From Wohlfahrtiimonas sp. (GTDB taxonomy: Bacteria > Pseudomonadota > Gammaproteobacteria > Cardiobacteriales > Wohlfahrtiimonadaceae), in NCBI GenBank assembly GCA_030149965.1, contig JASLHB010000132.1, positions 1 through 19,122 of the forward strand: a DNA stretch of 19,122 nt. Direction: 5' to 3'. How positions within the stretch are numbered: position 1 is the first letter of the stretch; each line of letters opens with the position of its first letter. Of the stretch, positions 6,533 through 13,334 are shown one piece after another. Under the pieces are notes generated by a model. The model saw only the letters and a list, made by a program, of their open reading frames with translations. It had not been told where the DNA came from and did no database searches. The position numbers were made by a program, and so were the translations under genes.

Positions 6533-8059
6533 ATGGCAAAGAAGAAATCCGATAAACAGATATGGAACGACTGGAAAGAATTTAGAGAAAACACACGCAG
6601 GGCAACCCCAATCGATTTAAACGAAACAGCCATACAAAAACTGAAACGTATAGAGCGCCTCGAGAGAAACCCGGAGCAATGGTTTGCATACTATTTTCCA
6701 AACTTTTACACCTCAAAGCCCGCACCCTTTCACACACGGTCAACAAGAAGAGCACTTAAGAACATGGAGCTGTACCTCATTCGTTCGTGGTCTAGGGAGC
6801 TTGCCAAGTCGGCAAGAACCATGATGGAAGTATTGTACCTCATTTTGGCAACCAAACAAAAGAAGAATGTCATATTGGTGTCTAACTCATTGGACAATGC
6901 AATGCGTCTTTTAGCGCCATACAAATCAATCCTAGAGGTCAATCAAAGGATCATAAACGACTATGGAGAACAGCAATCTATTGGTAGTTGGGAAGAGGGC
7001 GAATTTGTAACCAAACAAGGCGTGTCATTCCGCGCACTCGGTGCCGGGCAATCCCCTCGCGGAACGCGTAACGATGCTTCACGACCTGACTTAATTTTAA
7101 TTGACGATATCGATACAGACGAAGAATGCCGTAATCCTGAGCGAATCAGAAACAAGGTAAAATGGATTGAAGAGGCTTTAATACCGACAAGATCTATTTC
7201 AAACCCGCTGATGATTATCGCCTGTGGAAACATCATTGCCAAATTTTGTTGCATAACAGAAATGGCAAAGAAGGCCGACTATCAAGAGATTGTAAACATT
7301 CGTGACAAAGACGGCAAATCATCGTGGCCAACAAAGAATAGCGAAGAAGATATCGAAAGGGTATTAAGCACCATCAGTCATAACAGTGCGCAAAAAGAAT
7401 ACTTCAACAACCCGGTAACGGAGGGTGATGTGTTTAAAGAGGTCATTTTTGACAAATGCCCGCCAATAGCAAGCTGTGAAAGAGTGTTGGTCTATGGCGA
7501 CCCTGCCACATCTAATAAGGATAAAGGGAATGCATCAACCAAAGCCGTTGTAGTTGTGGGCTACAAGAACCGAAAATACTATGTGTATAAGGTTTGGCTA
7601 GATACCATGCGAAACTCAAAATTCGTCGATGCCTTATTTGCTGCTAACGACTACCTCATTGAAAAAAAGGTAGACATCAGACGAATCTATTTAGAAAACA
7701 ATAGTCTCCAAGACCCTTTCTACGAGCAAGTGTTGGTACCGCTCATTAGAGCAACGGAAAAGGAAAGAAACACAACGTTGCCAATCACTCCAGACGAACG
7801 TAAGAAGCCCGAGAAGTTCTATCGAATAGAAGGAACCTTGGAACCATTGCATCGAAACGGACAGCTTATTTTCAACATCGCAGAAAAAGCCAACCCCCAC
7901 ATGGAGCGTATGGAACAGCAGATGTTAGGAGTCACGGAAAAAGCCAAAGCTATGGACGGCCCCGATGCCGTAGAAGGAGCAGTAAGTAAAATTAAAACAG
8001 AAGTCCAATGCATCGATAACACCTATGCAGTAGGCCTTCGTAGTAATCATAAATATTAA
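6533..8059 (+). CDS. Terminase large subunit
   Basis: A 508-residue packaging motor. A deviant Walker A lies at residues about 84-96 (SWSRELAKSART, as in Mu-type motors lacking the usual GxGKS) and a Walker B at about 187-194 (LILIDDID, with DTDEE after it). The coupling region (AGQSPRGTRN, about 175) precedes it. The C-terminal RNase H-like nuclease begins at GDPATS (about 322), with further acidic residues in YLENNS (about 386) and DGPDAVEG (about 475). The enzyme hydrolyses ATP to pump DNA into the prohead and cuts it at the end of a headful. It is complete and lies 3 nt before the next gene, with no sign of damage. Confidence 0.92.
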   Translation: MAKKKSDKQIWNDWKEFRENTRRATPIDLNETAIQKLKRIERLERNPEQWFAYYFPNFYTSKPAPFHTRSTRRALKNMELYLIRSWSRELAKSARTMMEVLYLILATKQKKNVILVSNSLDNAMRLLAPYKSILEVNQRIINDYGEQQSIGSWEEGEFVTKQGVSFRALGAGQSPRGTRNDASRPDLILIDDIDTDEECRNPERIRNKVKWIEEALIPTRSISNPLMIIACGNIIAKFCCITEMAKKADYQEIVNIRDKDGKSSWPTKNSEEDIERVLSTISHNSAQKEYFNNPVTEGDVFKEVIFDKCPPIASCERVLVYGDPATSNKDKGNASTKAVVVVGYKNRKYYVYKVWLDTMRNSKFVDALFAANDYLIEKKVDIRRIYLENNSLQDPFYEQVLVPLIRATEKERNTTLPITPDERKKPEKFYRIEGTLEPLHRNGQLIFNIAEKANPHMERMEQQMLGVTEKAKAMDGPDAVEGAVSKIKTEVQCIDNTYAVGLRSNHKY

Positions 8060-8062
8060 GTT

Positions 8063-8524
8063 ATGTTTTTAACCATAGAAGACCTAAAGAATAACATCTA
8101 CGAATATCAAGTAGATCAAATCACAGAAGGCGACAATGCCATTGTAGTGCAAGCCTTAGAAGTGGCAGAGCAAGAATGTCGAAGCTACCTAGAGGCTAAT
8201 GTAAACCTACGCCCAAACCTCGACGGTAGATACCTCTATGACGTAGAAACTATTTTCTCAAAAAGAGGTTCAGAGCGCAACGCTCTAATAGTTCAATACT
8301 GCATCACCATTGCAAAATGGTACATCGTAGACCTGTGCAATGCAGACATCATTCTAGAGCAAGCAAAAGAGCGTTACGACAGGGTACTAAAAAACCTCGA
8401 AAACCTCGCAACAGGAAAAACAACACTTGGCAGTTTGCCTATAAAAAAAATAGAAGAAGACCCCGAGTTAGAAGATTTAAAACCATTCTGCTTCGGATCA
8501 CGCAAAAAATTTCACCACGAATAA
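8063..8524 (+). CDS. DUF1320/Mu gp36-like head protein
   Basis: A 153-residue protein resembling the DUF1320 (Mu gp36) family. It opens with MFLTIEDLKNNIYEYQVDQIT, followed by helices that include the conserved-looking EVAEQECRSYLEA (residues about 32-44) and a second helical block VQYCITIAKWYIVDLC (about 80-95). Proteins of this family are small helical connectors, probably head-completion or adaptor proteins that sit on the portal. Its position between the large terminase and the portal gene differs from Mu, where gp36 comes after the capsid gene, but is common in Bacteroidota relatives. Short intergenic gaps on both sides place it in one transcript. Confidence 0.75.
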   Translation: MFLTIEDLKNNIYEYQVDQITEGDNAIVVQALEVAEQECRSYLEANVNLRPNLDGRYLYDVETIFSKRGSERNALIVQYCITIAKWYIVDLCNADIILEQAKERYDRVLKNLENLATGKTTLGSLPIKKIEEDPELEDLKPFCFGSRKKFHHE

Positions 8525-8531
8525 GTAAGCT

Positions 8532-9737
8532 ATGGCACGTAATAAAAAAAACAGAAATCAAAAGGCAACAGCTTTACCAAATCACTTTCAATCGATAGGA
8601 AGCCAAATAGCTCCAAAATCGATAAGTCAAGTTCGTAAAGACATTCAGTATTGGCGCCGTACTTTAGATATGGCACGCAATGTAGAGGGCAGACAACTAT
8701 ACCCTTTACAACTCCTGTATCAAGACATCTTGTTAGACGCCTTATTAATGTCGCAGATGAAGAATCGTTTGTTAAAAGCACTCGACACACCTTTTATGTT
8801 CAAAGATGAAAATGGAAAAACAAACGACATTGTTACAGAAGAAATGCAAAACAAACGTTGGGTAAATGACCTTTGTAAATATGTTTTAGAATCGATATGG
8901 TTCGGACATTCATTAGTGGAGTTTCTGCTCGAAAACGGTAATATTAGCACAAAGTTAATACCTCGCACCAATGTCAACCAATTTGAAGGCTTGGTTTACC
9001 TAGACTATACCGATGTTTCAAAATCTATTAAATACCGCGATGCTTATGAGTATGGCAAAACAATTCTTGAGTTTGGCGACGACAATGATTTAGGCCTACT
9101 CAACAACACCATACCGCACGTGCTCATGAAGCGCTTCTCTACAAGTTGTTGGTCAGAGCTATGCGAAATCTATGGAATCCCCCCACGTGTAATGAAAACC
9201 AATACACACAACCCCGCAATGATGAAGCGTTCAGAGGCCATGATGCGTGACATGGGGGCAGCTGCGTGGTTCATAATCGATGAATCGGAGCATTTTGAGT
9301 TTGCCCAGGGCGTGCAAACAAATGGTGACGTGTACAAGAATCTAATTGCCCTGTGCAACTCAGAAATATCGCTAGTATCATCTGGGGCCATTATCGGACA
9401 AGACACTGTAAATGGGTCGCGGTCAAAAGACGAAAGTGCGCAAACAATGTTGCAGCAACTAATCAATTCAGATTTAGGCCTGTTAGAAGAAGCTTGGAAC
9501 ACCGTCATCATACCAGCATTACAGGAACTAGACATACTTCCTCAAAACATTTACCTAGCCTTTGAAATAACAGAAGACATCACTGACCTATGGACGATGA
9601 CAAAAGAAGCGCTTCCATATTATGACATGGATATCGACTGGATGAACCGAAAATTCGGACTAAACATTGTGTCAAAAAAGAGTAATGTTTTCGAACAAGA
9701 CTTATCGCTGGGTCTAGGTGGAGATGATTTTTTTTAA
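8532..9737 (+). CDS. Portal protein (DUF935, Mu gp29-like)
   Basis: A 401-residue protein of the DUF935 portal family, the dodecameric ring at the head vertex through which DNA is packaged and ejected. Visible family features include QDILLDALLMSQMKNRL (residues about 65-80), the ISTKLIPRTNVNQFEG strand pattern (about 137-152), YGIPPRVMKTNTH (about 214-226) and the following helix MMKRSEAMMRDMGAAAWFII. The C-terminus is short and ends GDDFF followed by TAA. The final codons are GAT TTT TTT TAA, which make a perfect -1 slippery heptamer T_TTT_TTT, and the -1 frame runs into the MuF gene. The portal is thus likely made both as a normal product and as a minor portal-MuF fusion. Confidence 0.92.
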   Translation: MARNKKNRNQKATALPNHFQSIGSQIAPKSISQVRKDIQYWRRTLDMARNVEGRQLYPLQLLYQDILLDALLMSQMKNRLLKALDTPFMFKDENGKTNDIVTEEMQNKRWVNDLCKYVLESIWFGHSLVEFLLENGNISTKLIPRTNVNQFEGLVYLDYTDVSKSIKYRDAYEYGKTILEFGDDNDLGLLNNTIPHVLMKRFSTSCWSELCEIYGIPPRVMKTNTHNPAMMKRSEAMMRDMGAAAWFIIDESEHFEFAQGVQTNGDVYKNLIALCNSEISLVSSGAIIGQDTVNGSRSKDESAQTMLQQLINSDLGLLEEAWNTVIIPALQELDILPQNIYLAFEITEDITDLWTMTKEALPYYDMDIDWMNRKFGLNIVSKKSNVFEQDLSLGLGGDDFF

Positions 9738-9771
9738 AACGCCCCGATAGGTCTAAGGCTTATTTCGGGGC
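9728..9771 (+). promoter_or_regulatory. Candidate -1 programmed frameshift signal (portal to MuF)
   Basis: Three elements of a classic -1 frameshift site occur together. The slippery heptamer T_TTT_TTT (9728-9734) is in the portal's own frame and the portal stop TAA follows it directly. A 6-nt spacer (9735-9740) separates it from a 7-bp GC-rich stem, GCCCCGA at 9741-9747 with TCGGGGC at 9765-9771 and a 17-nt loop. After slipping, the next codons are TTA AAA CGC and the -1 frame stays open to 11200. The hairpin has no U-tract after it, so it is not an intrinsic terminator. Frameshifting itself is not demonstrated. Confidence 0.7.
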
Positions 9772-11200
9772 ATTTCACCGAAGCGTATCAGGGCTGTATG
9801 AGTGTGGTTGCGAAACTTGCAAAACAACCAAACTATCTGTAGAAGAAGAAGGAAAAACACTATTTGAAGATGTTTTAAACGCTGCTAAAAAAGCATTTAA
9901 ACATCTTGTCAAAATAGGAAGTTACAACCCAACAGACCTTAAAAACAAGGCATATAAAGAGCTGATAACAGCAACCACTTCGGTATTCAATAAAACAATC
10001 CAAGACAATGTGGTGTCGCAAAACTTGCAAACAGCACTAGAAAGTGATGCCTTTTTATTTGGGAGTTTAAAAGTACACGCACAGCTATTCGAAGCTTCAA
10101 AATTGTTGTTAGATGAAAATGGCAAACGAAAATCATTCCAACAGCTACAAAAAGAACTAGACAAGTTGAATGTTGAATACAACAACAACTATCTCGAAGC
10201 CGAATATCAATTTGCAACCAGTGCAGCGGTAATGGCAGACAAGTGGGGTACATTTTCAGATCGCTACGATTTGCAGTACAGAACCGCATCCGATAGCCGA
10301 GTAAGAGAAGAACACCAAGCCTTGAACGGAATTACCTTACCTAAAGACGACTCATTTTGGCAAGAGTATTATCCGCCAAATGGTTGGCGTTGTCGATGCA
10401 CAGTGGTTCAGGTTCGAAAAGACAAGTATGAGGAAAGTGATTCAAAAGCAGCCATAAAAGCAGGAGAAAAAGCCACACAACAAATAGGTAAGGATGGTAA
10501 AAACAAGCTAGAAATGTTCAGGTTTAATGCTGGCCAATCAAAAAAACTGTTTCCAAAAACACACCCTTACAACAAGGTTAAAGGGGCTGATGATGTCAAG
10601 GAAATAGTAATAGGGAAGATTGAAGGTTTGGATTCTTTTGAAGAAAAATTTGGTGTAAAAATCCCGACAGAGCAGTTAAATATGCTTAAAAACACCGATT
10701 TCGTCATTACCAATAGTAATAGAACAGAAACAGCTTATATGCATCCATGGAAAACATTAAATATTAATGATAGAAATATGAATAAAGCGAGTGTTTTTAG
10801 AAAAACACAAATCATTGTTCATGAGATAGGGCACGTAATTGATCGTCAATATGATTTTGCAAATTCAGAAGAATTAAAAGAATTAATGACTAAATATCGT
10901 GATAAATATAGTGCTAATAGAAATGCACTGTATAAGAGGTTCAACGCGACTGTAAAACACTATAAAAATGTAAAAGGCGACGATGGTCATAACGTACATG
11001 CTGCAGCAGATGTTCTTCAGTCACTGAATGTAAAATATGGTTATGGGCATAGTATAGAATATATGAAAACGCCTTTAAAACAAGAAAGAGAGTTTATTGC
11101 GCATTGTTTTGAAAATAAATTTGTTGGAAATGATATTTTAAAACAACTAGACCCTGAGCTTTACGATGATATGATTAACCTTATAAGTAAATTTAAATAA
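9734..11200 (+). CDS. MuF minor head protein with C-terminal zinc-metallopeptidase toxin module
   Basis: Open in frame from the -1 slip position; 488 residues. No ATG, GTG or TTG occurs in this frame before GTG at 10010, which would delete part of the domain. Residues about 1-280 are the MuF (SPP1 gp7/Mu gp30) minor head protein: KAYFGAFHRS near the start, then the family block with YRTASDSRVREEHQ (about 184-197), DSFWQEYYPPNGWRCRC and, at about 262, FRFNAG. From about residue 285 the sequence becomes AT-richer and is unrelated: a zincin with HEIGHVID (HEIGH at 10820-10834), then DVLQSL...YGYGHS..Y and EFIAHCFE (about 453-460) as the likely third ligand region, as in lethal-factor-like gluzincins. 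MuF-peptidase fusions are known phage polymorphic toxins; substrate unknown. Confidence 0.85.
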   Translation, partial: LKRPDRSKAYFGAFHRSVSGLYECGCETCKTTKLSVEEEGKTLFEDVLNAAKKAFKHLVKIGSYNPTDLKNKAYKELITATTSVFNKTIQDNVVSQNLQTALESDAFLFGSLKVHAQLFEASKLLLDENGKRKSFQQLQKELDKLNVEYNNNYLEAEYQFATSAAVMADKWGTFSDRYDLQYRTASDSRVREEHQALNGITLPKDDSFWQEYYPPNGWRCRCTVVQVRKDKYEESDSKAAIKAGEKATQQIGKDGKNKLEMFRFNAGQSKKLFPKTHPYNKVKGADDVKEIVIGKIEGLDSFEEKFGVKIPTEQLNMLKNTDFVITNSNRTETAYMHPWKTLNINDRNMNKASVFRKTQIIVHEIGHVIDRQYDFANSEELKELMTKYRDKYSANRNALYKRFNATVKHYKNVKGDDGHNVHAAADVLQSLNVKYGYGHSIEYMKTPLKQEREFIAHCFENKFVGNDILKQLDPELYDDMINLISKFK

Positions 11201-11424
11201 TGGATATTTTTAAAAAAATAGACGAATTTCAATCAGATGATGCCTATTTCTCTCAACTTATGTCAATGGTTGTTTTATTACCTAAGGATGATTTGAATGA
11301 TTTATACAAACTTATAGTTTTGGCAAAAAATGAGAGCAAAAAACTTTACATCGATGACAAAGAACTCATAGAATCAGACATTGATTATGACAGCATTAAC
11401 ATACAAATGATCAAATCTAAATGA
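11200..11424 (+). CDS. Candidate immunity protein for the MuF metallopeptidase
   Basis: A 74-residue acidic, mostly helical protein with no signal peptide or membrane segment. It begins on the last base of the MuF stop (TAATG overlap) and its end overlaps the next start by 4 nt, so translation is coupled to both neighbours. It sits exactly where a MuF polymorphic toxin carries its immunity gene, and like the toxin domain it is AT-rich with T-ending codons, unlike the flanking morphogenesis genes. Features include MDIFKKIDEFQSDDAYF and an acidic end (IDDKELIESDIDYDS). No family is recognised. The immunity role is inferred from position, size, acidity and shared base composition. Confidence 0.65.
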   Translation: MDIFKKIDEFQSDDAYFSQLMSMVVLLPKDDLNDLYKLIVLAKNESKKLYIDDKELIESDIDYDSINIQMIKSK

Positions 11425-11942
11425 GCGAACAAGAAATAATACAAAACCTTGTCAATGACATTGCGATAGAATTAACGGACGAATTCGACAAGAATTTTGA
11501 ACGAAAAGCATTCTTCGATACCCAATGGAAAGAGACCAGAATGCCAAACCAAAAAGGCTCCTTAATGATGCGTACAGGATCATTAAGGCAGTCTATTAAC
11601 CATACTATTGCAGGCACAGAAATTACTTGGTTAAGCTCATTACCTTATGCACTCATTCATAACGAGGGCGGAGAAATTAAGGTGACTCATAAAATGAAAT
11701 CATTTTTTTGGGCGATGTATTACAAGTCGGGAGGTAAAGAAGCTGAGAAAAATGGAGGTGAACTAAATCAAGAGCAAGTCGCTTGGAAAGCTATGGCACT
11801 AGCACCAGTAGGAAGAGTAATAACCATACCTAAACGACAATTCATAGGCAATCACCCAATGGTAGATCAAGCGATAGAAAACTGCTTTGAAGCATCAAAA
11901 AATGAAGTAGAACAATTTATAAACAAACAATTCGGATTATGA
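11421..11942 (+). CDS. Phage virion morphogenesis protein (Mu gpG-like)
   Basis: A 173-residue protein of the Mu gpG / tail-completion (phage_tail_S) type. Supporting segments are LTDEFDKNFERKAFFDTQWKE (residues about 13-33), LMMRTGSLRQSI (about 48-59), and YALIHNEGGEI (about 72-82), the last matching the family's YA.iHneGg pattern. A C-terminal helix follows IPKRQFIGNHP (about 131-141), again typical. These proteins help join or complete heads and tails. The start overlaps the candidate immunity gene by 4 nt, and the end overlaps the next gene by 4 nt. The gene's base composition returns to that of the other late genes. Confidence 0.85.
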   Translation: MSEQEIIQNLVNDIAIELTDEFDKNFERKAFFDTQWKETRMPNQKGSLMMRTGSLRQSINHTIAGTEITWLSSLPYALIHNEGGEIKVTHKMKSFFWAMYYKSGGKEAEKNGGELNQEQVAWKAMALAPVGRVITIPKRQFIGNHPMVDQAIENCFEASKNEVEQFINKQFGL

Positions 11943-12373
11943 TACCAGAACTATTTCAAAACATCCAAACCAAGCTCCAAGAAGCCCCCAAAATAAAACA
12001 CATAAGTGAAGACTGGGGCCAACTTAACTATTATGATAGTGCGTGTCCGGTACAATGGCCATGCGTCTTATTCGACATCAACCAAGGTACATTCTCCAAC
12101 ATAGGTAAGCACAAACAAGAAGGCACACTAAGCATTACGGTAACCGTCGCACACTTACGCTTAACTCCTAATAGTGCTCGTGCTTCAACCAAGCAAAAAG
12201 AACACAGCTGGGAAGTAGGACATCTTGTTGAAGACGTACACCAACTCTTACAGGGTTACAGACCAGCAATGCAACACGGCAAACTCATCAGAACCAGCAT
12301 GCGAAAAATCAAACGTGCCGATTCCATAAAACAATATGAAATCACATACACCCTTGGAGTCCATAACGTATAA
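11939..12373 (+). CDS. Tail terminator/completion protein-like (Mu gp37-like)
   Basis: A 144-residue protein ending the rightward head operon. The pattern is that of small head-tail/tail-end proteins: an N-terminal helix (PELFQNIQTKLQE), a strand with PCVLFDINQGTFSN (residues about 41-54), a beta block LSITVTVAHL (about 64-73), a helix EVGHLVEDVHQLLQGY (about 91-106) and a final strand YEITYTLGV. This arrangement (partner strand, 'TVTVAH', helix) is typical of Mu gp37/DUF1834-like or tail-terminator proteins, which cap the tail tube at the head side. Its position after gpG fits. Exact family not certain. It is followed by a terminator 4-37 nt after its stop. Confidence 0.7.
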   Translation: MIPELFQNIQTKLQEAPKIKHISEDWGQLNYYDSACPVQWPCVLFDINQGTFSNIGKHKQEGTLSITVTVAHLRLTPNSARASTKQKEHSWEVGHLVEDVHQLLQGYRPAMQHGKLIRTSMRKIKRADSIKQYEITYTLGVHNV

Positions 12374-12376
12374 ATT

Positions 12377-12410
12377 AAAAAAGCCACTCTCTAAAGAATG
12401 GCTTTTTTTT
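12377..12410. terminator. Bidirectional terminator between convergent operons
   Basis: A 10-bp perfect stem (AAAAAAGCCA at 12377-12386, TGGCTTTTTT at 12399-12408) with a 12-nt loop is flanked by T runs on one strand and A runs on the other, so it can stop transcription both from the head operon (+) and from the regulator gene (-), whose stop codon overlaps the T run at 12409-12411. Confidence 0.85.
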
Positions 12411-12714
12411 AATTTTTCGGTATTTTATCAGCTCGTCTACCTAGCGCTTCCATCGCTCTCTCAAACATAACACTCAAATCTATTTTGCTTTCTTTATCCT
12501 CAAAAAAGAAGTTTACTTTAATAGCCTTAGAAATTTGTAAGAACACATCCAGACCTGGTCTATATTTAAGCGAAAAAAAGCGAGACACATTAGAACGAAT
12601 CAATCCCGTTTCATCAGCAATTTGCTGATGCGTTATTCCTTTTTCTTCCGCAATTTCTTTTAGAAGTAAAACGAGCACCATCCAGTGCTCGTTTTCATTA
12701 TTTATATTTCCCAT
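12409..12714 (-). CDS. XRE-type helix-turn-helix regulator
   Basis: A 101-residue DNA-binding regulator. The HTH lies at residues about 27-54 (GITHQQIADETGLIRSNVSRFF), the Cro/C1-type pattern, preceded by an unusual hydrophobic run (MVLVLLLKEIAEE) that is part of the first helix. The C-terminal third (IDLSVMFERAMEALGRRA) may dimerise. It follows the preceding small gene by 3 nt and shares its promoter, which has a palindromic operator between the -33 and -7 boxes, so autoregulation is plausible. A long hairpin falls inside codons 7-16, and an alternative ATG at 12681 sits in its loop. I favour 12714 because it is closely coupled to the gene before, but 12681 would still leave the HTH whole. 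Confidence 0.8.
   Translation of the reverse strand: MGNINNENEHWMVLVLLLKEIAEEKGITHQQIADETGLIRSNVSRFFSLKYRPGLDVFLQISKAIKVNFFFEDKESKIDLSVMFERAMEALGRRADKIPKN
12668..12695. repeat. 11-bp perfect inverted repeat inside the regulator's 5' end
   Basis: AAAACGAGCAC (12668-12678) and GTGCTCGTTTT (12685-12695) form an 11-bp stem with a 6-nt loop, flanked by T4 on both strands. It lies 19-46 nt into the regulator gene, and an in-frame ATG sits in the loop. It may act as a terminator or attenuator, a translation-hiding stem, or an operator; none is shown. Confidence 0.6.
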
Positions 12715-12717
12715 TAA

Positions 12718-12933
12718 CTATAAGTTATTATATGCTTCTACTATCTTATTATAAGCGTAACGTTTAGCATCTTGGTGTTTTTCCTTATTAGATTCATCAT
12801 CTAACCAATCGTAGCATTCCGAATCTGTTGTATGTACAGTTACTTCTTTACCTTTGTAATTTGCCGTTATGATATATTGACCATATCCACTTGTTTTTGC
12901 AATTTCCAAATTTACTTTTCTAAAAGTTGCCAT
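12718..12933 (-). CDS. Small hypothetical protein upstream of regulator
   Basis: A 71-residue protein of unknown function, encoded just before the HTH regulator (3 nt gap) and sharing its promoter. It starts MATFRKVNLEI, has a beta-rich first half (GQYIITANYKGKEVTVHTTD) and an acidic/helical second half with DSECYDWLDDE and YAYNKIVEAYNNL. No signal peptide or membrane segment. The strand-rich start followed by a helix could be a small single-domain binding protein. The ribosome site is weak. The leader runs from the promoter at about 12980 to the ATG, roughly 45 nt. Pairing with a regulator suggests an accessory regulatory or host-takeover role, but no function can be given. Confidence 0.7.
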   Translation of the reverse strand: MATFRKVNLEIAKTSGYGQYIITANYKGKEVTVHTTDSECYDWLDDESNKEKHQDAKRYAYNKIVEAYNNL

Positions 12934-12988
12934 GATAATGATGCCGTATTATTACTGTTGCCGCCAGCTTTACTTGTTATTAACATGA

Positions 12989-13019
12989 CAAATATATGTA
13001 TCATATTTGATACAAAAAA
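12989..13019 (-). promoter_or_regulatory. Bacteroidota-type promoter with palindromic operator
   Basis: On the minus strand a TATATTTG box (12996-12989; consensus TAnnTTTG) is preceded by TTTTTTG (13019-13013) at 16 bp, slightly below the usual spacing. Exactly between them lies a perfect palindrome TGTATCA-TATT-TGATACA (12997-13014), overlapping the end of the -33 element. A protein bound there would block RNA polymerase. It drives the 71-residue gene and the XRE regulator; the regulator is a natural candidate for the binder. The 124-nt gap 12934-13057 contains nothing else visible. Confidence 0.62.
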
Positions 13020-13057
13020 GTTTTTTGTTATTTATTTTAAAAAAAATATCAAGAAAT

Positions 13058-13088
13058 AATAAAGCCGACTCATTGAGTCGGCTTTATT
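13058..13088. terminator. Palindromic intrinsic terminator
   Basis: AATAAAGCCGACTCA and TGAGTCGGCTTTATT, 15 nt each, make a nearly complete palindrome with the centre at 13073. It is 2 nt past the stop of the leftward 71-residue gene (13090) and is followed on the minus strand by ATTATTTCTTG. Because it is symmetric it may act in both directions, isolating the regulator promoter from upstream read-through. Confidence 0.72.
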
Positions 13089-13089
13089 A

Positions 13090-13305
13090 TTAAAATACTT
13101 TGTTTATATCAATACCTTTTTCCTTCTTCTTAAATTCATCATTGTAAGGCACGAATGTCTGAAGGGTTAATCCATCATTCATATACAAGAACCCTCCAGG
13201 TACTCTCGTTATAAGCATTGTTGTTATATGTTTACCGTTAGAAATAACTTTTTTAGCTATAGCTTCATGTAATTTTAAATCATAAATTGTTTTTTCGTCA
13301 ATCAT
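13090..13305 (-). CDS. Small hypothetical protein
   Basis: A 71-residue protein of unknown function. It has a helical start (DEKTIYDLKLHEAIAKKVI) followed by strands (HITTMLITRVPGGFLYMNDG) and a basic/charged end (DEFKKKEKGIDINKVF). There is a GG turn in the middle but no metal-binding or catalytic motif. Lacks a signal peptide or membrane segment. It lies 29 nt after the preceding gene's stop, is therefore probably co-transcribed with it, and has its own terminator. A small one-domain protein such as a phage inhibitor or antitoxin-like protein is conceivable, but there is no evidence to choose. Confidence 0.65.
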   Translation of the reverse strand: MIDEKTIYDLKLHEAIAKKVISNGKHITTMLITRVPGGFLYMNDGLTLQTFVPYNDEFKKKEKGIDINKVF

Positions 13306-13334
13306 AGTATATAGTATTATTGGTTAATAAAGTT

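Noticed and set aside
9741..9771. GCCCCGA/TCGGGGC hairpin as a transcription terminator
   Set aside because: No T-run follows it and it lies inside an open frame leading to required head genes. Its distance from the slippery run fits a frameshift stimulator better.
9922..10289. Minus-strand ORFs opposite the MuF N-terminal part
   Set aside because: Ser/Phe/Leu-rich low-complexity products, no family resemblance, and complete overlap with a well-supported gene.
10010..11200. MuF starting at GTG 10010
   Set aside because: The frame is open back to 9728 and encodes a plausible MuF N-terminus (KAYFGAFHRS...), so the GTG would discard about 90 residues. It also has no convincing ribosome site.
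12832..13059. Plus-strand ORF across the regulator promoter
   Set aside because: It mainly reads the reverse of the 71-residue gene and the promoter; the product is Phe/Ile-rich with a poly-Lys end and no plausible start signal.
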